The notes under the pieces are model-generated. The model was not told the origin of the DNA, made no database searches, and saw only the letters and a list, made by a program, of their open reading frames with translations. Shown in pieces: positions 1-10,666 of a stretch of 64,000 nucleotides of DNA. The translations under genes were made by a program, and so were the position numbers. Origin of the DNA: Phaseolus vulgaris (lineage: Eukaryota > Streptophyta > Magnoliopsida > Fabales > Fabaceae); NCBI RefSeq assembly GCF_000499845.2, contig NC_023756.2, positions 34,922,773 to 34,986,772 of the forward strand. Direction: 5' to 3'. The first letter of the stretch is position 1; each line of letters begins with the position of its first letter.

Positions 1-503
1 GCAACACTGCGCATACTTCTTGCAGTCTTCTCTCATCGATGGCCAGTAGTACCTGCACGGAGAGTCCTTGCGGCCAGAGCTCGACCCCCGACATGGCTTC
101 CGCATACCCCTTCGTGGAGCTCTGCCATGATTCTCGTGCACTTCTCGCCATGCACACATTCCAGGAGTGGGTGAGTGAACCCAAACCTGTACAACTCGCC
201 ATCAATCAATGTGAACTTGCTAGAATTCTTCTTTATCTTCCTAGCCTCTGTCGGATCCAGCGGGAGAAGGCCATCTGCCAGGCACCGCTTGTACTGTGTT
301 ATCCAGGTGTCTGGCTCATGGGTAGCACAGACCTGCGTCATGTTAACCTTCTCCCCTCGACATGCTCTATTTCTCGGCGATCTCAATGTTTCTTGCGTTA
401 AAGACTTGTGACTTCTTGCCGCTTTTTCCGTCGACCTGCTTATCTGAAGAACCAGGTGATCTGCCACAAATGCTCTCGGCATCTTCAGAGTTTCTTGAAT
501 CAC
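1..503 (-). pseudogene. gypsy-1 pol: RNase H-integrase linker and integrase zinc-binding start
   Basis: The minus-strand reading covers the spacer after the second RNase H and the beginning of the integrase HHCC zinc-binding domain (H in ELHEGVCGSH, then the alanine-rich RALAARTLRAG stretch). A one-base loss near 45-50 puts the following segment, which ends in a CxxxxxxxC-like pair, into another frame. The catalytic core lies left of the window. A second one-base shift near 500-515, in a G-rich run, separates this part from the RT/RNase H reading. Confidence 0.85.
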
Positions 504-2674
504 CGTCCTCTGTCTACCCCCTTGCCTGAACTGGCGAGCTTAGCTAGCAAGTCAGCTCGGGCATTCTGCTCTCTGGGCACATGCACCACTTCAAAGGAGG
601 CAAAGGAACTCTTCAATTCCTGCACATGCTCCAAGTAAGCCGCCATTTGTGGATCTTTAGCCTGGAACTCGCCTGTTACTTGCCCTATGACTAGCAGCGA
701 GTCACTCTTAGCCATCAACACCCTCGCTCCCATCTCTTTTGCCAGCAAGATCCCGGCGATCAGCGCCTCATATTCTGCTTGATTGTTGTTGGCTTTGAAG
801 GCAAACCTCAAAGATTGTTCGATCAACACGCCGTTGGGTCCTTCCAAAATGACTCCAGCACCGCTACCCTGCTGGTTCGACGATCCATCCACCGAGAGTA
901 CCCAACGGAAGTCGTCCCCTTCAACTCGTGTCGCCTCAGACGAGAGCTCGACCACGAAATCTGCGAAGATTTGCCCCTTAATCGGGCCTCGGGGTTCGTA
1001 CTTGATATCAAACTCTGACAGCTCTACCGCCCACTTCACCATCCTTCCCGCAACGTCGGGCTTCTTCAAGACCTTCTGGATGGGCAGGTCAGTCATCACC
1101 AGAATTGTGAAGCTATGGAAGTAGTGGCGCAACCTCCTCGCCGAAAACACCACAGCCAGCGCAGCCTTCTCCAGGGCCTGATATCTCGTTTCGGGGCCCT
1201 GCAGCACCTTACTAACAAAATAAATAGGCTTTTGAACCTGATCTTGGTCCTGGGCGAGCACCGCACTCACCGCCCTCTCAGTTACAGCAAAATACAACCT
1301 GAGAGGGGTTCCCACCAGCGGTTTGCACAAAACCGGCGGGCTCACCAGATACTCCTTTAGCTTAACGAAGGCTTCCTCGCACTCCTTCGTCCAAGCAAAC
1401 TTGTTATTGCGCCTTAAGCACTGGAAGTAGGGATGTCCCTTCTCTCCGCTAGCTGACACGAAGCGAGACAGGGCGGCCATCCGACCTGTTAGTTGTTGTA
1501 CTTCCTTCACGGTAGCTGGGCTCCTCATCGCCAGGATGGCGGCACACTTATCCGGGTTGGCTTCTATGCCTCTCTCAGTCAAGAGGAAACCCAAAAACTT
1601 TCCAGCCTCCACGCCGAAAATGCATTTCTCTGGATTCAGCTTCAATTTGAACTTGGCGATCGTCGTGAACAATTCCTCCAAGTCTGCAACGTGCTTGCTT
1701 TTCTCTGGCGAGGTCACGACCATGTCATCGACGTACGCTTGCACATTCCTTCCCAGCATCGGTGCAAGTACTCGATCCATCAACCTCTGGTACGTGGCCC
1801 CCGCGTTCTTCAGCCCAAATGGCATCACTTTGTAGCAGTAGCACGATCTCTCGGTCATGAAGGCGGTCTTCTCTTCATCCATGGGATGCATCTTGATCTG
1901 ATTATACCCCGAGAAGGCGTCCAGGAAGCTCAACAACTTACACCCTGCAGCACTATCCACCAGGGCGTCTATGCTTGGTAAAGGATATGAATCCTTTGGG
2001 CAAGCCTTGTTTAGATCAGTGAAATCGACGCACATGCGCCATTTCCCATTACTCTTATTCACCAGCACGACATTTGCCAACCATTCAGGGTACTGAACTT
2101 CCCTGATGTGGCCTGCAGCGAGGAGTTTCTGTGTTTCGTCCCTAATCGCCTGCCTCCTCTCCTCGTTAAACTTTCTTCTTCTTTGTCGCACTGGTCTCAC
2201 CAAGTTGTCCATCGCCAGATGATGGCACAAGAAGTCGGGATCGATCCCGGGCATGTCCGAAGCGGACCATGCAAACGCATCCAGATGCCGTTCTATCACC
2301 GTGGCGATCTGGTCCTGGAGCTCAACCTCCAGGGATCTCCCCAGCTTAAAGATTTTTCCCCCGATCTCCCTCTCGAGCCACTGCTCGACGGGTTTTGGTC
2401 TGGTTTCTCTGGCGATCACCGCCCTGGCGATTCCCAGCTCTCTCGCTTCCTCAGGGCGATTCCTTACCTCTTCTTCCTCCAGACCGACATTCCCCTCCCC
2501 TAGCTCAGCATCCACCATCTCCACGTCTCCTCCAGCGGTCTCTTCTATTACCGTCGACCTGGGCTTCTCACCGGGAGGCGGGGTGGTTGTTACGTAACTC
2601 ACCGATCTTTTGTTTTTCAGGCTATTCTCATAGCACTTCTTTGCTTCTTTCTGATCGGATTTGATGGTGATCAC
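500..2674 (-). pseudogene. gypsy-1 pol: reverse transcriptase, RNase H and archaeal-type RNase H
   Basis: A 724-residue open stretch. The N-terminal linker ends in the conserved FAWSASDMPGIDPDFLCH segment. RT follows at about residues 165-400, with FLDAFSGYNQI and the catalytic YVDDMV motif. The usual Ty3 RNase H comes next (LTGRMAALSRF onward; ALEKAALAVVFSARRLRHYF). The C-terminal 130 residues form a second RNase H with the D-E-D pattern in SVDGSS, AEYEALIAG and KSDSLLV. The domains look complete, but the open stretch is shifted by one base relative to the protease upstream (G-rich run near 2670-2680) and to the integrase downstream, so the copy is defective. Its role would be cDNA synthesis and template RNA removal. 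Confidence 0.92.
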
Positions 2675-3656
2675 CCACCCCCTCCATAGACGGCAACTTC
2701 ACCTTCATGTGCCGAGTTGACGGTATGGCACCTATCCAGTTGAGCGTGGGCCTTCCCAACAGGATGTTGTAGGCTGAAGGAGCGTTTACAACAAGGTATT
2801 TGATTTTCTCCGTTCTCGAACCCGCCTCGTCTGTAAACGTAGTCCTCAATTCTATGTATCCCCTGACCTCCACCTGGTCACCAGCGAAACCATACAAACA
2901 CCCTCCATAGGGCCTCAGCTGGTCAAGGGGCAGCTCCAGCTGCGTGAAAGTCGGCCAGAACATCACATCTGCTGAGCTTCCTTGGTCCACCAGAACCCTG
3001 TGGACCTTTCTTCCTACGGTGATCAAAGAAATTACTATGGGATCGTTGTCATGAGGCACAACGTCCCGAAGATCCTGCTTGGTGAATGTAATGTCGACTT
3101 CCGGCGAGTGGTCTTCAAACATATCCACCGTCATCACAGACCTCGCGTACCTCTTCCTCTGTGATGCGGTGCATCCACCTCCTGAGAAACCCCTAGCAAT
3201 GGTGTGGATTTCCCCGTGCGTAGGCATCTCGTGCTGCTGGGCTTCTCCACCTGCTGGTTGGGAGCTCGACGCGCCCCCCGTCCTTCTATCCAGCAAATAG
3301 TCATTTAAGAACCCGCTCTTAACCAGATCGTCGAGCTGGTATCCTAAAGCTAAGCACGAATCCACGGTGTGGCCAAAGCCCTGGTGAAACTCGCACCAGG
3401 CGTCTGGCTTTGGTCCCAGCACCTTGTCGCCCACCTTCTCTGGCGCTTTCAACCTAGCAGATATATTGGGAATGGTGATCAGGTCCGCCAATCCCATGAC
3501 AAACTTGTGCTTAGGCGGGCGATTGTATTCCCGGCGTGCTGGTTGCTAGCGCCCTTGGCTCCTGCCCTTGTTCTTCCTTGGATCATAAGGATGGCGAGTC
3601 CTCTGATCCCTTTTGGCCGCCGCTGTCTCCAGCACCCTCTGTGGCTGGATCCTCGT
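2628..3656 (-). pseudogene. gypsy-1 gag end and aspartic protease
   Basis: The pepsin-like retroviral protease region carries VLVDQGSSADVMFW, in which DQGSS replaces the textbook DTGSS, as is common in Tat elements. ILLGRPTLNWIGAI is the second conserved protease motif. The segment from 3497 to 3656 is in the same frame as gag but is cut off by TAG codons at 3657-3659 and 3546-3548; in this basic stretch I would expect the Gag C-terminus. The 3' end runs out of frame at the junction with RT. Confidence 0.87.
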
Positions 3657-4553
3657 CTAGGCGCGTGGCCTAGCGGGAGCCACGCTTCCCCTCTTCTCGG
3701 CGACTTCACTCTCGTCGGCGATGTGGGCCACCGCAAGTCGCCTAACCTCAGCAAACGTGGCGGGGTGAGCCCTGATCAATGCCTCGCAGAATGGTCCTGG
3801 CAGCACGCCCTTCTTAAATGCATAAACCAGCATTTCTTCATCTTTAGCCGGCGATCTGACCATCTGCGCCCCAAAGCGATTCAAGTAGTCCCTGAAGGAC
3901 TCTCCCTGATATTGCCTTATATCAAACAAATCGTAAGACACCCTGGGCGGTGCCTTATTCACGATGTACTGCTCGACAAAAATCTTCGAGAACTGTTGGA
4001 AATTGGTTATGTGACCGTCAGGCAGGCTCACAAACCACTCCAACGCCGTTCCCTGGAGTGTGCTCACGAACATCTTGCAGTATACGGCGTCTGATCCTCC
4101 TGACAGCATCATCTGCGTATGGAACGTGGTGAGATGAGCCTCAGGATCCTCCACGCCGGTAAAAACAGCCTTGACAGGTACCACACTCGCAGGAATAGGC
4201 GTGTCAATAATCGCCTGAGCGAAAGGCATGGGAAAAACACGAGGCGGCGTTGACGGCGCGACCTCTTCAGCAATAGGACGCCCTTGCTGCTCCTGAAGAG
4301 CTTGACGCAGCTCTTCAGTCACCTTGCTAAGCTCATCATTCCTGGCCCGAGAGGCGGCTAGGTCCTCATGCATTCTCGCCTGTTCTATGCACGAGGCTTC
4401 CACGGTTGCCTGCAACGAACGCATAATCTCTACCATCTGCGCCATTGTCATGGCGGCGGCGCCTTCAGCAGCGACGGGCGCAACTGGACTTGAACGGTTG
4501 CTTCTCATTTTTCTCATGAAACTTGGCGAATCACAGAATGCAACGAACAACAC
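3657..4553 (-). CDS. gypsy-1 Gag (retrotransposon gag domain)
   Basis: A 298-residue reading starting at the ATG at 4551-4553, just downstream of the leader. The N-terminal third is Q/E-rich and likely coiled (MAQMVEIMRSLQATVEAS). The gag core follows: DPEAHLTTFHTQMMLSG, TALEWFVSLPDG and the FVEQYI region. It ends at a TAG that is in frame with the protease. Gag forms the virus-like particle and binds element RNA. No zinc knuckle is seen before the stop; the basic tail downstream may take that role. Confidence 0.88.
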   Translation of the reverse strand: MLFVAFCDSPSFMRKMRSNRSSPVAPVAAEGAAAMTMAQMVEIMRSLQATVEASCIEQARMHEDLAASRARNDELSKVTEELRQALQEQQGRPIAEEVAPSTPPRVFPMPFAQAIIDTPIPASVVPVKAVFTGVEDPEAHLTTFHTQMMLSGGSDAVYCKMFVSTLQGTALEWFVSLPDGHITNFQQFSKIFVEQYIVNKAPPRVSYDLFDIRQYQGESFRDYLNRFGAQMVRSPAKDEEMLVYAFKKGVLPGPFCEALIRAHPATFAEVRRLAVAHIADESEVAEKRGSVAPARPRA

Positions 4554-4925
4554 TTACTTCAGCTACGATTGATTCAGCGATCAATCGGTCAAAACTACGT
4601 GAAACTCTGCAAGAAAACTCAAGAACACAGCGATCCTCCACAGAAACCTGCAACTCCACCAGAAACCACCGCTTCTCCCACGACAAACCAAACGAGCCAA
4701 AGAACTCAAACCACACCGATCAAATCTCACGTAAACAGCAGAAAACATCACTTCACCGAACAAAAACCCAAACGATCGGTGGAAAACGCGAAATCACCGA
4801 ACAGATCTCAAACGAACAGCGAACGATGGTTGCACCAGCACACAACCACGCAGGAAACTACGAAAACCTCCAAGAACTCACGCTGTGGATGGGAACAGGT
4901 TTTACACGGCCCCACGGTGGGCGCC
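4554..4925 (-). other. gypsy-1 5' leader with primer-binding site
   Basis: This non-coding stretch lies between the gag start and the LTR. On the minus strand the bases immediately after the LTR (4925 downward) read GGCGCCCACCGTGGGGCC. The same motif, with small changes, follows the gypsy-2 LTR, which supports a primer-binding site. I do not assign the tRNA. The rest is A-rich on the plus strand with no coding sign. Confidence 0.75.
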
Positions 4926-5748
4926 TGATGATCCTGCCTGTTGACCAGAACGTTGGAACTTGCCTCGTCAAACTTGGATCGACGTGCGCACCGCTTCAAC
5001 CTCCGTCCTTCGTCACGATCCACCTCAAGAACCTGCAAAAGAACAGAGCGGCGCCGCTGCGGCCGATCGCACTCCAACGCCCAAGTCAGTGACTGAACCA
5101 CCAAATACTTCAAGAGCAAACACTCAAGAACTCTCAAGGAACCGTGCAATGTTCTCTCTCACAGTATGCTCAAGAACTCGCAAGCGTAAAGAAGACAATC
5201 TGAACGTGCGTACCTCAAAAGTTCGTTGGGAAACCCTTTTATACCTGGTCACTTTCTCTCTCCTGGCAGTTACGCAGCTGGACACGTGGCTCGCATCCAG
5301 TCGTACACGTGCCATCATCTGGAGCCTCCTTGACTTGGGCGCTGCTTCTGACTCTCTTTTGGCTAAGTTACTTATGCATGGTAATGCCCAGTGCATAGCT
5401 AACTTGGGAGCGCAATCTCTACTGGAATTGGCGAGTTAGGGTGCCTTCGTACACCTTCCCTGTGGTCTCGCCGGCCGCCTTCATAATCTGCACCACCTTC
5501 ATCTTCGGCGATGTGCTTGCTCCGGCGATCTCTAATCACTTGGTCGCCTGAGTTTACATCTGGCGACTTCATCTTTAACCCGGTGATCGCCGGTTCTGGT
5601 ATGCTGGAGATCGGAACACGCCAACTTAATAACTGGCGACTTCACGAGCCCCCCGACTTCTTTCCCTTCTGCCAACCTGGCGTCTTGTAAACACGCCGAT
5701 ACTGTAGCTTGATGTCACGTCATCACTTCCGACTACCAGGGCGGTACA
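4926..5748 (-). repeat. gypsy-1 5' LTR
   Basis: On the minus strand it starts TGTACCGCCC at 5748 and ends GATCATCA at 4926, next to the primer-binding motif. It is about 823 bp. The right edge is where copia-1 gag sequence resumes. The partner LTR is outside the window. A TATA motif lies inside (separate entry). Confidence 0.82.
5234..5245 (-). promoter_or_regulatory. TATA box in gypsy-1 LTR
   Basis: The minus strand reads GGTATAAAAGGG, a near-ideal TATA box roughly 505 bp into the LTR, where the U3/R boundary is expected. Confidence 0.7.
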
Positions 5749-5755
5749 AGAGTAG

Positions 5756-6502
5756 AAAGGAAAATCAAGAAAAGCTTGCAATGATGACTCATCAAGCACC
5801 TTTGCAAGTGAAGTTGAAAAAGCCAATCTTTGTTTGATGGCTAAAAAGGAAGACGATTCAAGCAGTGAAAAAAGTGTAAGTTCTTGTGCCTCCTTAAATG
5901 CTGAAAACTATAGTCAATTGCTTCAAGCGTTTAAAGAAACTCATGAAGAAGCTAACCGATTGGCTCTTTTGAACAACCGTTTGAAAGGAATGAACAACTG
6001 GCTTGAAAACAGAGTCAAAGCATTGGAAGAAGAATTGGTAAATTCAAAAACAGATTTTGAAAATCTTGAAATGCTTTGAAAAAACTCTTTTTGCAAGTGT
6101 GACTCTCTTTTTTGTGAAAATTGAGAATCTCTTGAAAAGAAGGTGCACTACCTTGTAAAAACTGTGGATAAGCTTTCAAAAGGTAAATTCAACTTTGAGA
6201 GTGTCTTGGCATCTCAAAATTGTGTTTTTGGAAAAGCTGGATTGGGTTTTAATCTACAAAACAAGTTTTCAAACTCGTTTTCAAAAGTGTCAGAAAAACA
6301 ACCGATTGAAAAATCGAAACAATCGGTTGTTACATGTTTCTACTGCATGAAAAGAGGCCACTCAGTTAGGTTCTGTAACATTAGGAAATGTTATGTTCCT
6401 AAAGGTATTATGAGATGGATTCCCAAAAATTCTGAAGTTCCCAGTGATGAATGTAAATCAAAAGGACCCACATTTGTAAGGGGGCCAAATGTTTGCACTT
6501 GA
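5756..6502 (+). pseudogene. copia-1 Gag C-terminal half
   Basis: One frame contains a serine/acid-rich segment, a coiled stretch (LLQAFKETHEEANRLALLNN) and a C-terminal zinc knuckle CFYCMKRGHSVRFC (CX2CX4HX4C) at about 6340-6380. Stops at 6077-6079 and 6122-6124 interrupt it, and the Gag core is lost at the gypsy-1 insertion. It aligns by eye along its full length with copia-2 Gag. A paired CAACCGATTG/CAATCGGTTG motif lies in the coding sequence at 6294-6332. Confidence 0.85.
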
Positions 6503-6526
6503 ACTTGTCTTTTGTAGGGAAAATTG
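6500..6526 (+). other. copia-1 gag/pol junction with two in-frame stops
   Basis: Gag ends at TGA (6500-6502). After four sense codons a TAG follows (6515-6517), and pol continues in the same frame. The same arrangement, TGA then four codons then TAG, is found in copia-2 at 38221-38208. The stretch before the TAG is pyrimidine-rich. Confidence 0.7.
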
Positions 6527-7861
6527 ATGGAAAACATGCAACTGTGGTATCTGGACAATGGTTGTTCAAAACACATGACTGGAGATAAATCTAAGTTTGT
6601 GAACATCATCCTCAAACAAGAAGGGCATGTGACATATGGAGACAACAAAAAAGCAAGGATTCTTGGAAGAGGCTATATAGGAGACAAGAGTATATTGCTA
6701 ATTCATGATGTATTGTATGTGGAAGGACTAAAACACAACCTGCTTAGCATTATCCAACTATGTGACAAAGGTTATCAAGTCATCTTCAAATCAAACTCTT
6801 GCGAAATATGCATTCCCAACTCAAAGGAGGTAATTTTGATTGGTAAAAGAATCAACAATGTCTATCTCTTAGATATCTCTTCTCCTTGTTCCATTGGTTT
6901 TCTTCTTTCTAAACATGATGAATCTTGGTTATGGCATAAAATAATAGCTCACATTCACATGAATCACTTAAACAAATTAATCTTAAAAGATATTGTGATA
7001 GGGTTGTCCAAACTTAAGTTTGAGAAGGACCACATATGTGAAGCATGTAAAAAAGGGAAACAAGTTAAAAATTCTTTCAAACTTAAAAGTGTTGTTTCAT
7101 CTTCAAGACCCCTTGAGCTGCTTCACATGGATTTCTTTGGCCCTTCAAGAACCATGAGTCTTGGTGACAACTATTATGCTCTTATTATTGTGGATGATTT
7201 TTCTAGGTACACATGGACACTCTTCTTGGAATCAAAGAGTGATGCTTTCTCTGCCTTCAAAAAGCTTGCTAGAGGTTTACAGAACACAAGAAACAACAGT
7301 ATTGGCTCAATAAGAAGTGATCATGGAGGGGAATTTCAAAATGAGAAATTCAGCAAAATCTGTGAGAAGACAGGGATCTTGCACAATTTTTCTGCATCAA
7401 GAACTCCTCAACAGAATGGTGTAGTGGAGAGAAAGAACATATCTCTTGAGGAGTTAGCAAGAACCATGCTAAGTGAATCCTCCCTACCCAAGTATTTTTG
7501 GGCTGATGCTGTTAACACTTCTTGTTATATGATGAATAGAGTGCTAATAAGGCCAATTTTGAAGAAAACACCCTATGAACTCTTCAATGGAAGGAAGCCA
7601 AACATTAGTCACTTAAAAGTGTTTGGATGCAGCTATTTTGTTCTGAATAATGGGAAAGAAAATCTGGGAAAGTTTGATGAAAAAACGGACAATGGCCTTT
7701 TCATTGGATATTCCTCAAATAGTCATGCTTATAGAGTCTACAACAAGAGGCTCATGATTGTAGAAGAATCTGTTCATTTGGTATTTGATGAAGTTGACCA
7801 CAAAGTCTTAAAACCTTCAAAGAACAACACTGAAGAGGATGAACAGAATATCATTAAGTAG
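6524..7861 (+). pseudogene. copia-1 pol: protease and integrase
   Basis: Aspartic protease motif WYLDNGCSKHMTG: the catalytic D is kept, but the usual DSG is DNG. The integrase zinc finger follows (HKIIAHIHMNH, then CEACKKGK), and then the catalytic core with D in HMDFFGPS, D in SIRSDHGGEF and E in VVERKN. The C-terminal GKENLGKFDEK region is present. The frame ends at a TAG (7859-7861), beyond which the integrase-RT linker continues in the same frame. The reading begins after the double stop, so expression would need bypass of both stops or internal initiation. Confidence 0.9.
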
Positions 7862-8712
7862 AAACTGGATTGCTGTCCAGAAAAACAACTGATTGATTCA
7901 TCGAAACAACTGGTTGAAATTCTGCAGCAGGATGAGTTACCTAAAGAATGGAGGATTCCAAGAGATTTGTCAGTGGAGAACATCATTGGGAAGATAAAGG
8001 AGGGTGTTTCTACACGTAGTTCAATATCAAACTTTTGCAGGCACACTACTTTTGTCTCTCAAGTTGAACCAAAGTCAATTAAAGAAGCTCTTAAAGATGA
8101 AAAATCGGTGGATGCAATGCATGAAGAGCTGAATCACTTTGCTAGGAATGATGTGTGGTTTCTTGTCCCCAAGACAGATGAGATGAACATCATTGGATCT
8201 AAATGGGTCTTCAGAAACAAGGTAGATGAGGTTGGTGTGATTACTAGAAACAAGGCAAGGCTAGTTGCCAAAGGTTACAATCAAGAAAAAGGAATTGATT
8301 ATGGTGAAACCTTTGCTCCTGTTGCAAGATTAGAAGTTGTATGGCTGTTGCTGCCTTTTGCTTGTATGAGTGGATTCAAACTATTCCAAATGGACGTGAA
8401 GAGTGCTTTTCTTAATGGATTTATCAATGAAGAAGTGTATGTTGAGCAACCATCGGGCTTTGAAGATCATCAACATCCCAATCATGCTTTTAAGTTGAAA
8501 AAGGCACTGTATGGGCTTAAGCAAGCTCCAAGGCAGTGTATGAGAGGCTTAGTAACTTCCTTTTATCTCATGGCTATGAAAGAGGGATGATTGACAAAAC
8601 TCTTTTCATCAAGAAAGCAAATTCTGAAACTATGTTGGTCCAAATCTATGTTGATGACGTCATTTTTTGTGCTACCAAAGATAGTTTATGTAAGGAGTTT
8701 GTTGCTGCCATG
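7862..8712 (+). pseudogene. copia-1 pol: integrase-RT linker and truncated reverse transcriptase
   Basis: Same frame as the integrase after the TAG. The linker carries a paired motif at 7881-7920. RT begins at the NHFARNDVWFLVPK region, followed by GSKWVFRNK, the core FQMDVKSAFLNG and LYGLKQAPRQ. A one-base loss near 8536 moves the downstream part, including the active-site YVDDVIF, into another frame. Near 8710 the sequence jumps from FVAAM straight to the RNase H region. Compared with copia-3, about 126 residues are missing. Confidence 0.88.
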
Positions 8713-9214
8713 GTATCCTTCTTACTCTCCTATACACTTAATTGGATATTCAGATTCTGATTTTGCAGGGTGTAAGCTGGATCGAAAAAGCACAAGTGGC
8801 ACTTGTCATCTTCTTGGATCAAGTCTCATTTCTTGGCATAGTAAGAAACAAGCTTGTGTAGCTCTTTCTACTGCAGAAGCCGAATACATTGTTGTTGGGA
8901 GCTGTTGTACACAAATTCTTTGGCTTAAACAGCAGCTTGCAGATTTTGGTTTGAAAATCAGCAAGGTTCCTTTGCTTTGTGACAACACAAGTGCTATAAA
9001 TCTCACCAAAAATCAGATTCAGCGCTCAATAACAAAGCACATTGAGATTCGTCATCACTTCATAAGAGATCATGTGAACAATGGAGATTGTGAGATGAAA
9101 TTCATTGAAACAAAACTACAACTTGCTGAGATATTTACAAAACCTTTGCCAAAAGAAAGGTTTTTCTTTTTAAGAAATGAGTTAGGCATTCTTGACTCTC
9201 AAAATCTCTTTTAA
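8713..9214 (+). pseudogene. copia-1 pol: RNase H
   Basis: Copia RNase H with GYSDSDFAGC, KSTSGTCHLLG, ALSTAEAEYI and LCDNTSAINL, ending in FTKPLPKERFFFLRNELGI and a TAA. Residues of the D-E-D site are visible (SDSDFAG, AEAEY, CDNTSA). It is read in a frame that can no longer be reached from the RT upstream. Confidence 0.87.
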
Positions 9215-9571
9215 ACTGTTTTCTCTACATAAAGTCTATTTGTGAAGACAAATAGGGGGAGAATATGGTTTTTGTGTTGCTCTACAAACTGTTATAACTC
9301 TTTAATTTATGTTTTTAAGTTGTTTTTGCTTCTGCTGATAAAAACAACCGATTGAATCGAGGAAACAACCAGTTGTTTTTCTGATATAGTTGTTTGTTTT
9401 GGCTGGTTTTCTGCTTTTTCATTTATGCTGAAAACTAGTTGATGTATGATCATAAACTGCTATGAGAGATGCTCTGGATTGCATAGTTTTTTGTTTTGCA
9501 GGTGCAATTTCAGATTCAATCAAGATCAATGCAAGCAACCAGGGATTTATCTTCATCAAATAGGGGGAGAT
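9215..9571 (+). other. copia-1 3' UTR with internal and terminal polypurine tracts
   Basis: It contains a hairpin at 9236-9255 (CTATTTGT, loop GAAG, ACAAATAG) that runs into an internal purine tract, AATAGGGGGAGAA, at 9251-9263. A paired AATCGATT-type motif lies at 9341-9381. The terminal polypurine tract AAATAGGGGGAGA at 9557-9570 ends next to the LTR. No coding sequence is seen. Confidence 0.8.
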
Positions 9572-10666
9572 TGTTGATCAAGAGTGATCAAGTGCTTTGA
9601 AGAATTCAAATCCAAAGTGTTTTATGAAAGGTTGGTGTTGCTGTTGTGTTTGGGTGGGATCTAGGTAGAATAGAATGTGATCCACTCCTTTATTGAATCT
9701 AAAACTGATGTGATTTAAAATCTTTTTGAAATCAAGCGTTTTTCCAACTAAGTGAAAAACAACCTATTGTTTTGTCGAATCAACCGGTTGTTTTACTCTT
9801 AGGAATTTTGAAAAGGTTGAAAAATGTTTTAGTTTGGTTGACTTAATTGTCAAGCCAAACAATCGGTTGTTTCGTGGTTTCAACCAATTGTTTCTTTGAA
9901 AATCCTAACAAAATTCAGTTTTGAATGTTGAATTTGCTTTAAATGTTTTTCAACTAAATACGCTCCTTCATTAATTGCTTTGACCAATCTTTGGAAAATA
10001 TAAATGGTTTGTTTATGTTTTCAAACAAGTAAGAGAAACAAATTTGAGTTTTTTAGTAGTGTCAAGGTTGATTCTAAGATTTGAACATTCATATCAAGCT
10101 TTGGGTTTTCAAAGAGAGTGGAATAGGATTGCAGTTGTATTGATTTCAGTTTATACTGTGAACAAGTGTAATCCCTTCTAAACCTATTGTATTTCTGGTG
10201 TTGTGTTGCCAATGAGTGGTTTGTGTTCTTAAGGTGGTCAAGATTAATACTCTTGGTGTGTTTTGCCAAAGGAAGTGTGTTTCTTGAAGGGTTCAAGGTC
10301 ATTACTTGGTGGTTTGTGTTTTGTAATCTGGTTTGATTGCTTAGTGGATTACCCAGTGGTTTTCTGGGGACTGGATGTAGCTCTTGGCTTAAGAGTGAAC
10401 GAGTATAAACTGTTGGTGTATCTCTCTCTTACTCTGAACTCATTTAAATTTTGTTTTAAATTTTGCTGATATAAACAACCGATTGTTTTGAAGAAACAAC
10501 CGATTGTTTTTCTGTTGCTTTGCTATTTAATTGGTTATATTCTTGGCTAATTTGATTCATGTTCTGGATTCACACAAAGAATTTTGTTAAATGTGAAAAA
10601 GTTTTCAAAAACCCCTCTTAAACAATTCACCCCTCCCCCTCTCGTTGAAGGTCGTATATTCTAACA
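9572..10666 (+). repeat. copia-1 3' LTR
   Basis: Starts TGTTGATCAAG directly after the polypurine tract and ends CTAACA, followed by gypsy-2 sequence. It is about 1095 bp. It holds three paired quasi-palindromes, at 9755-9795, 9857-9895 and 10472-10512. Parts of it match, on the other strand, the solo LTR at 21907-22941. Confidence 0.85.

Larger units (their letters stand above)
1..5748 (-). mobile_element. gypsy-1: Tat-lineage Ty3/gypsy LTR retrotransposon, 5' part
   Basis: On the minus strand the order is LTR (4926-5748), primer-binding region, gag, protease, RT, two RNase H domains and the start of integrase; the rest lies beyond base 1. The second, archaeal-type RNase H after the normal one is a known hallmark of the Tat lineage. 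The reading frame is broken by in-frame TAG codons near 3657 and 3546 and by single-base shifts near 2675, 510 and 45, so this copy is not functional. It is more GC-rich than most of the window. Its right edge abuts the middle of copia-1 gag, so it inserted into copia-1. The target duplication cannot be checked because the left end is outside the window. Confidence 0.93.
5749..10666 (+). mobile_element. copia-1: SIRE-like Ty1/copia element, 3' part
   Basis: On the plus strand: gag tail, protease, integrase, RT, RNase H, 3' UTR, polypurine tract and 3' LTR (9572-10666). The 5' LTR and gag N-terminus must lie left of gypsy-1, which interrupts this element. Domain order PR-IN-RT-RNH is diagnostic of copia; the long gag with two zinc knuckles and the RT sequence resemble the SIRE/Maximus lineage. 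The copy is dead: in-frame stops at 6077, 6122, 6500, 6515 and 7859, a frameshift near 8536 and a deletion of about 380 bp in RT near 8710. It is inserted into gypsy-2. Confidence 0.93.

Noticed and set aside
4523..5439. Overlapping plus-strand open frames of 119-189 residues
   Set aside because: They run antisense through the gypsy-1 leader and LTR, show no domain, and their polar composition follows the A-rich base composition.
6476..6517. A conventional intron from GTAAGG to TTTTGTAG at the copia-1 gag/pol junction
   Set aside because: It would be 42 bases, too short for a plant intron, and the donor is not conserved in copia-2 (ATA replaces GTA). Splicing from another donor stays open.
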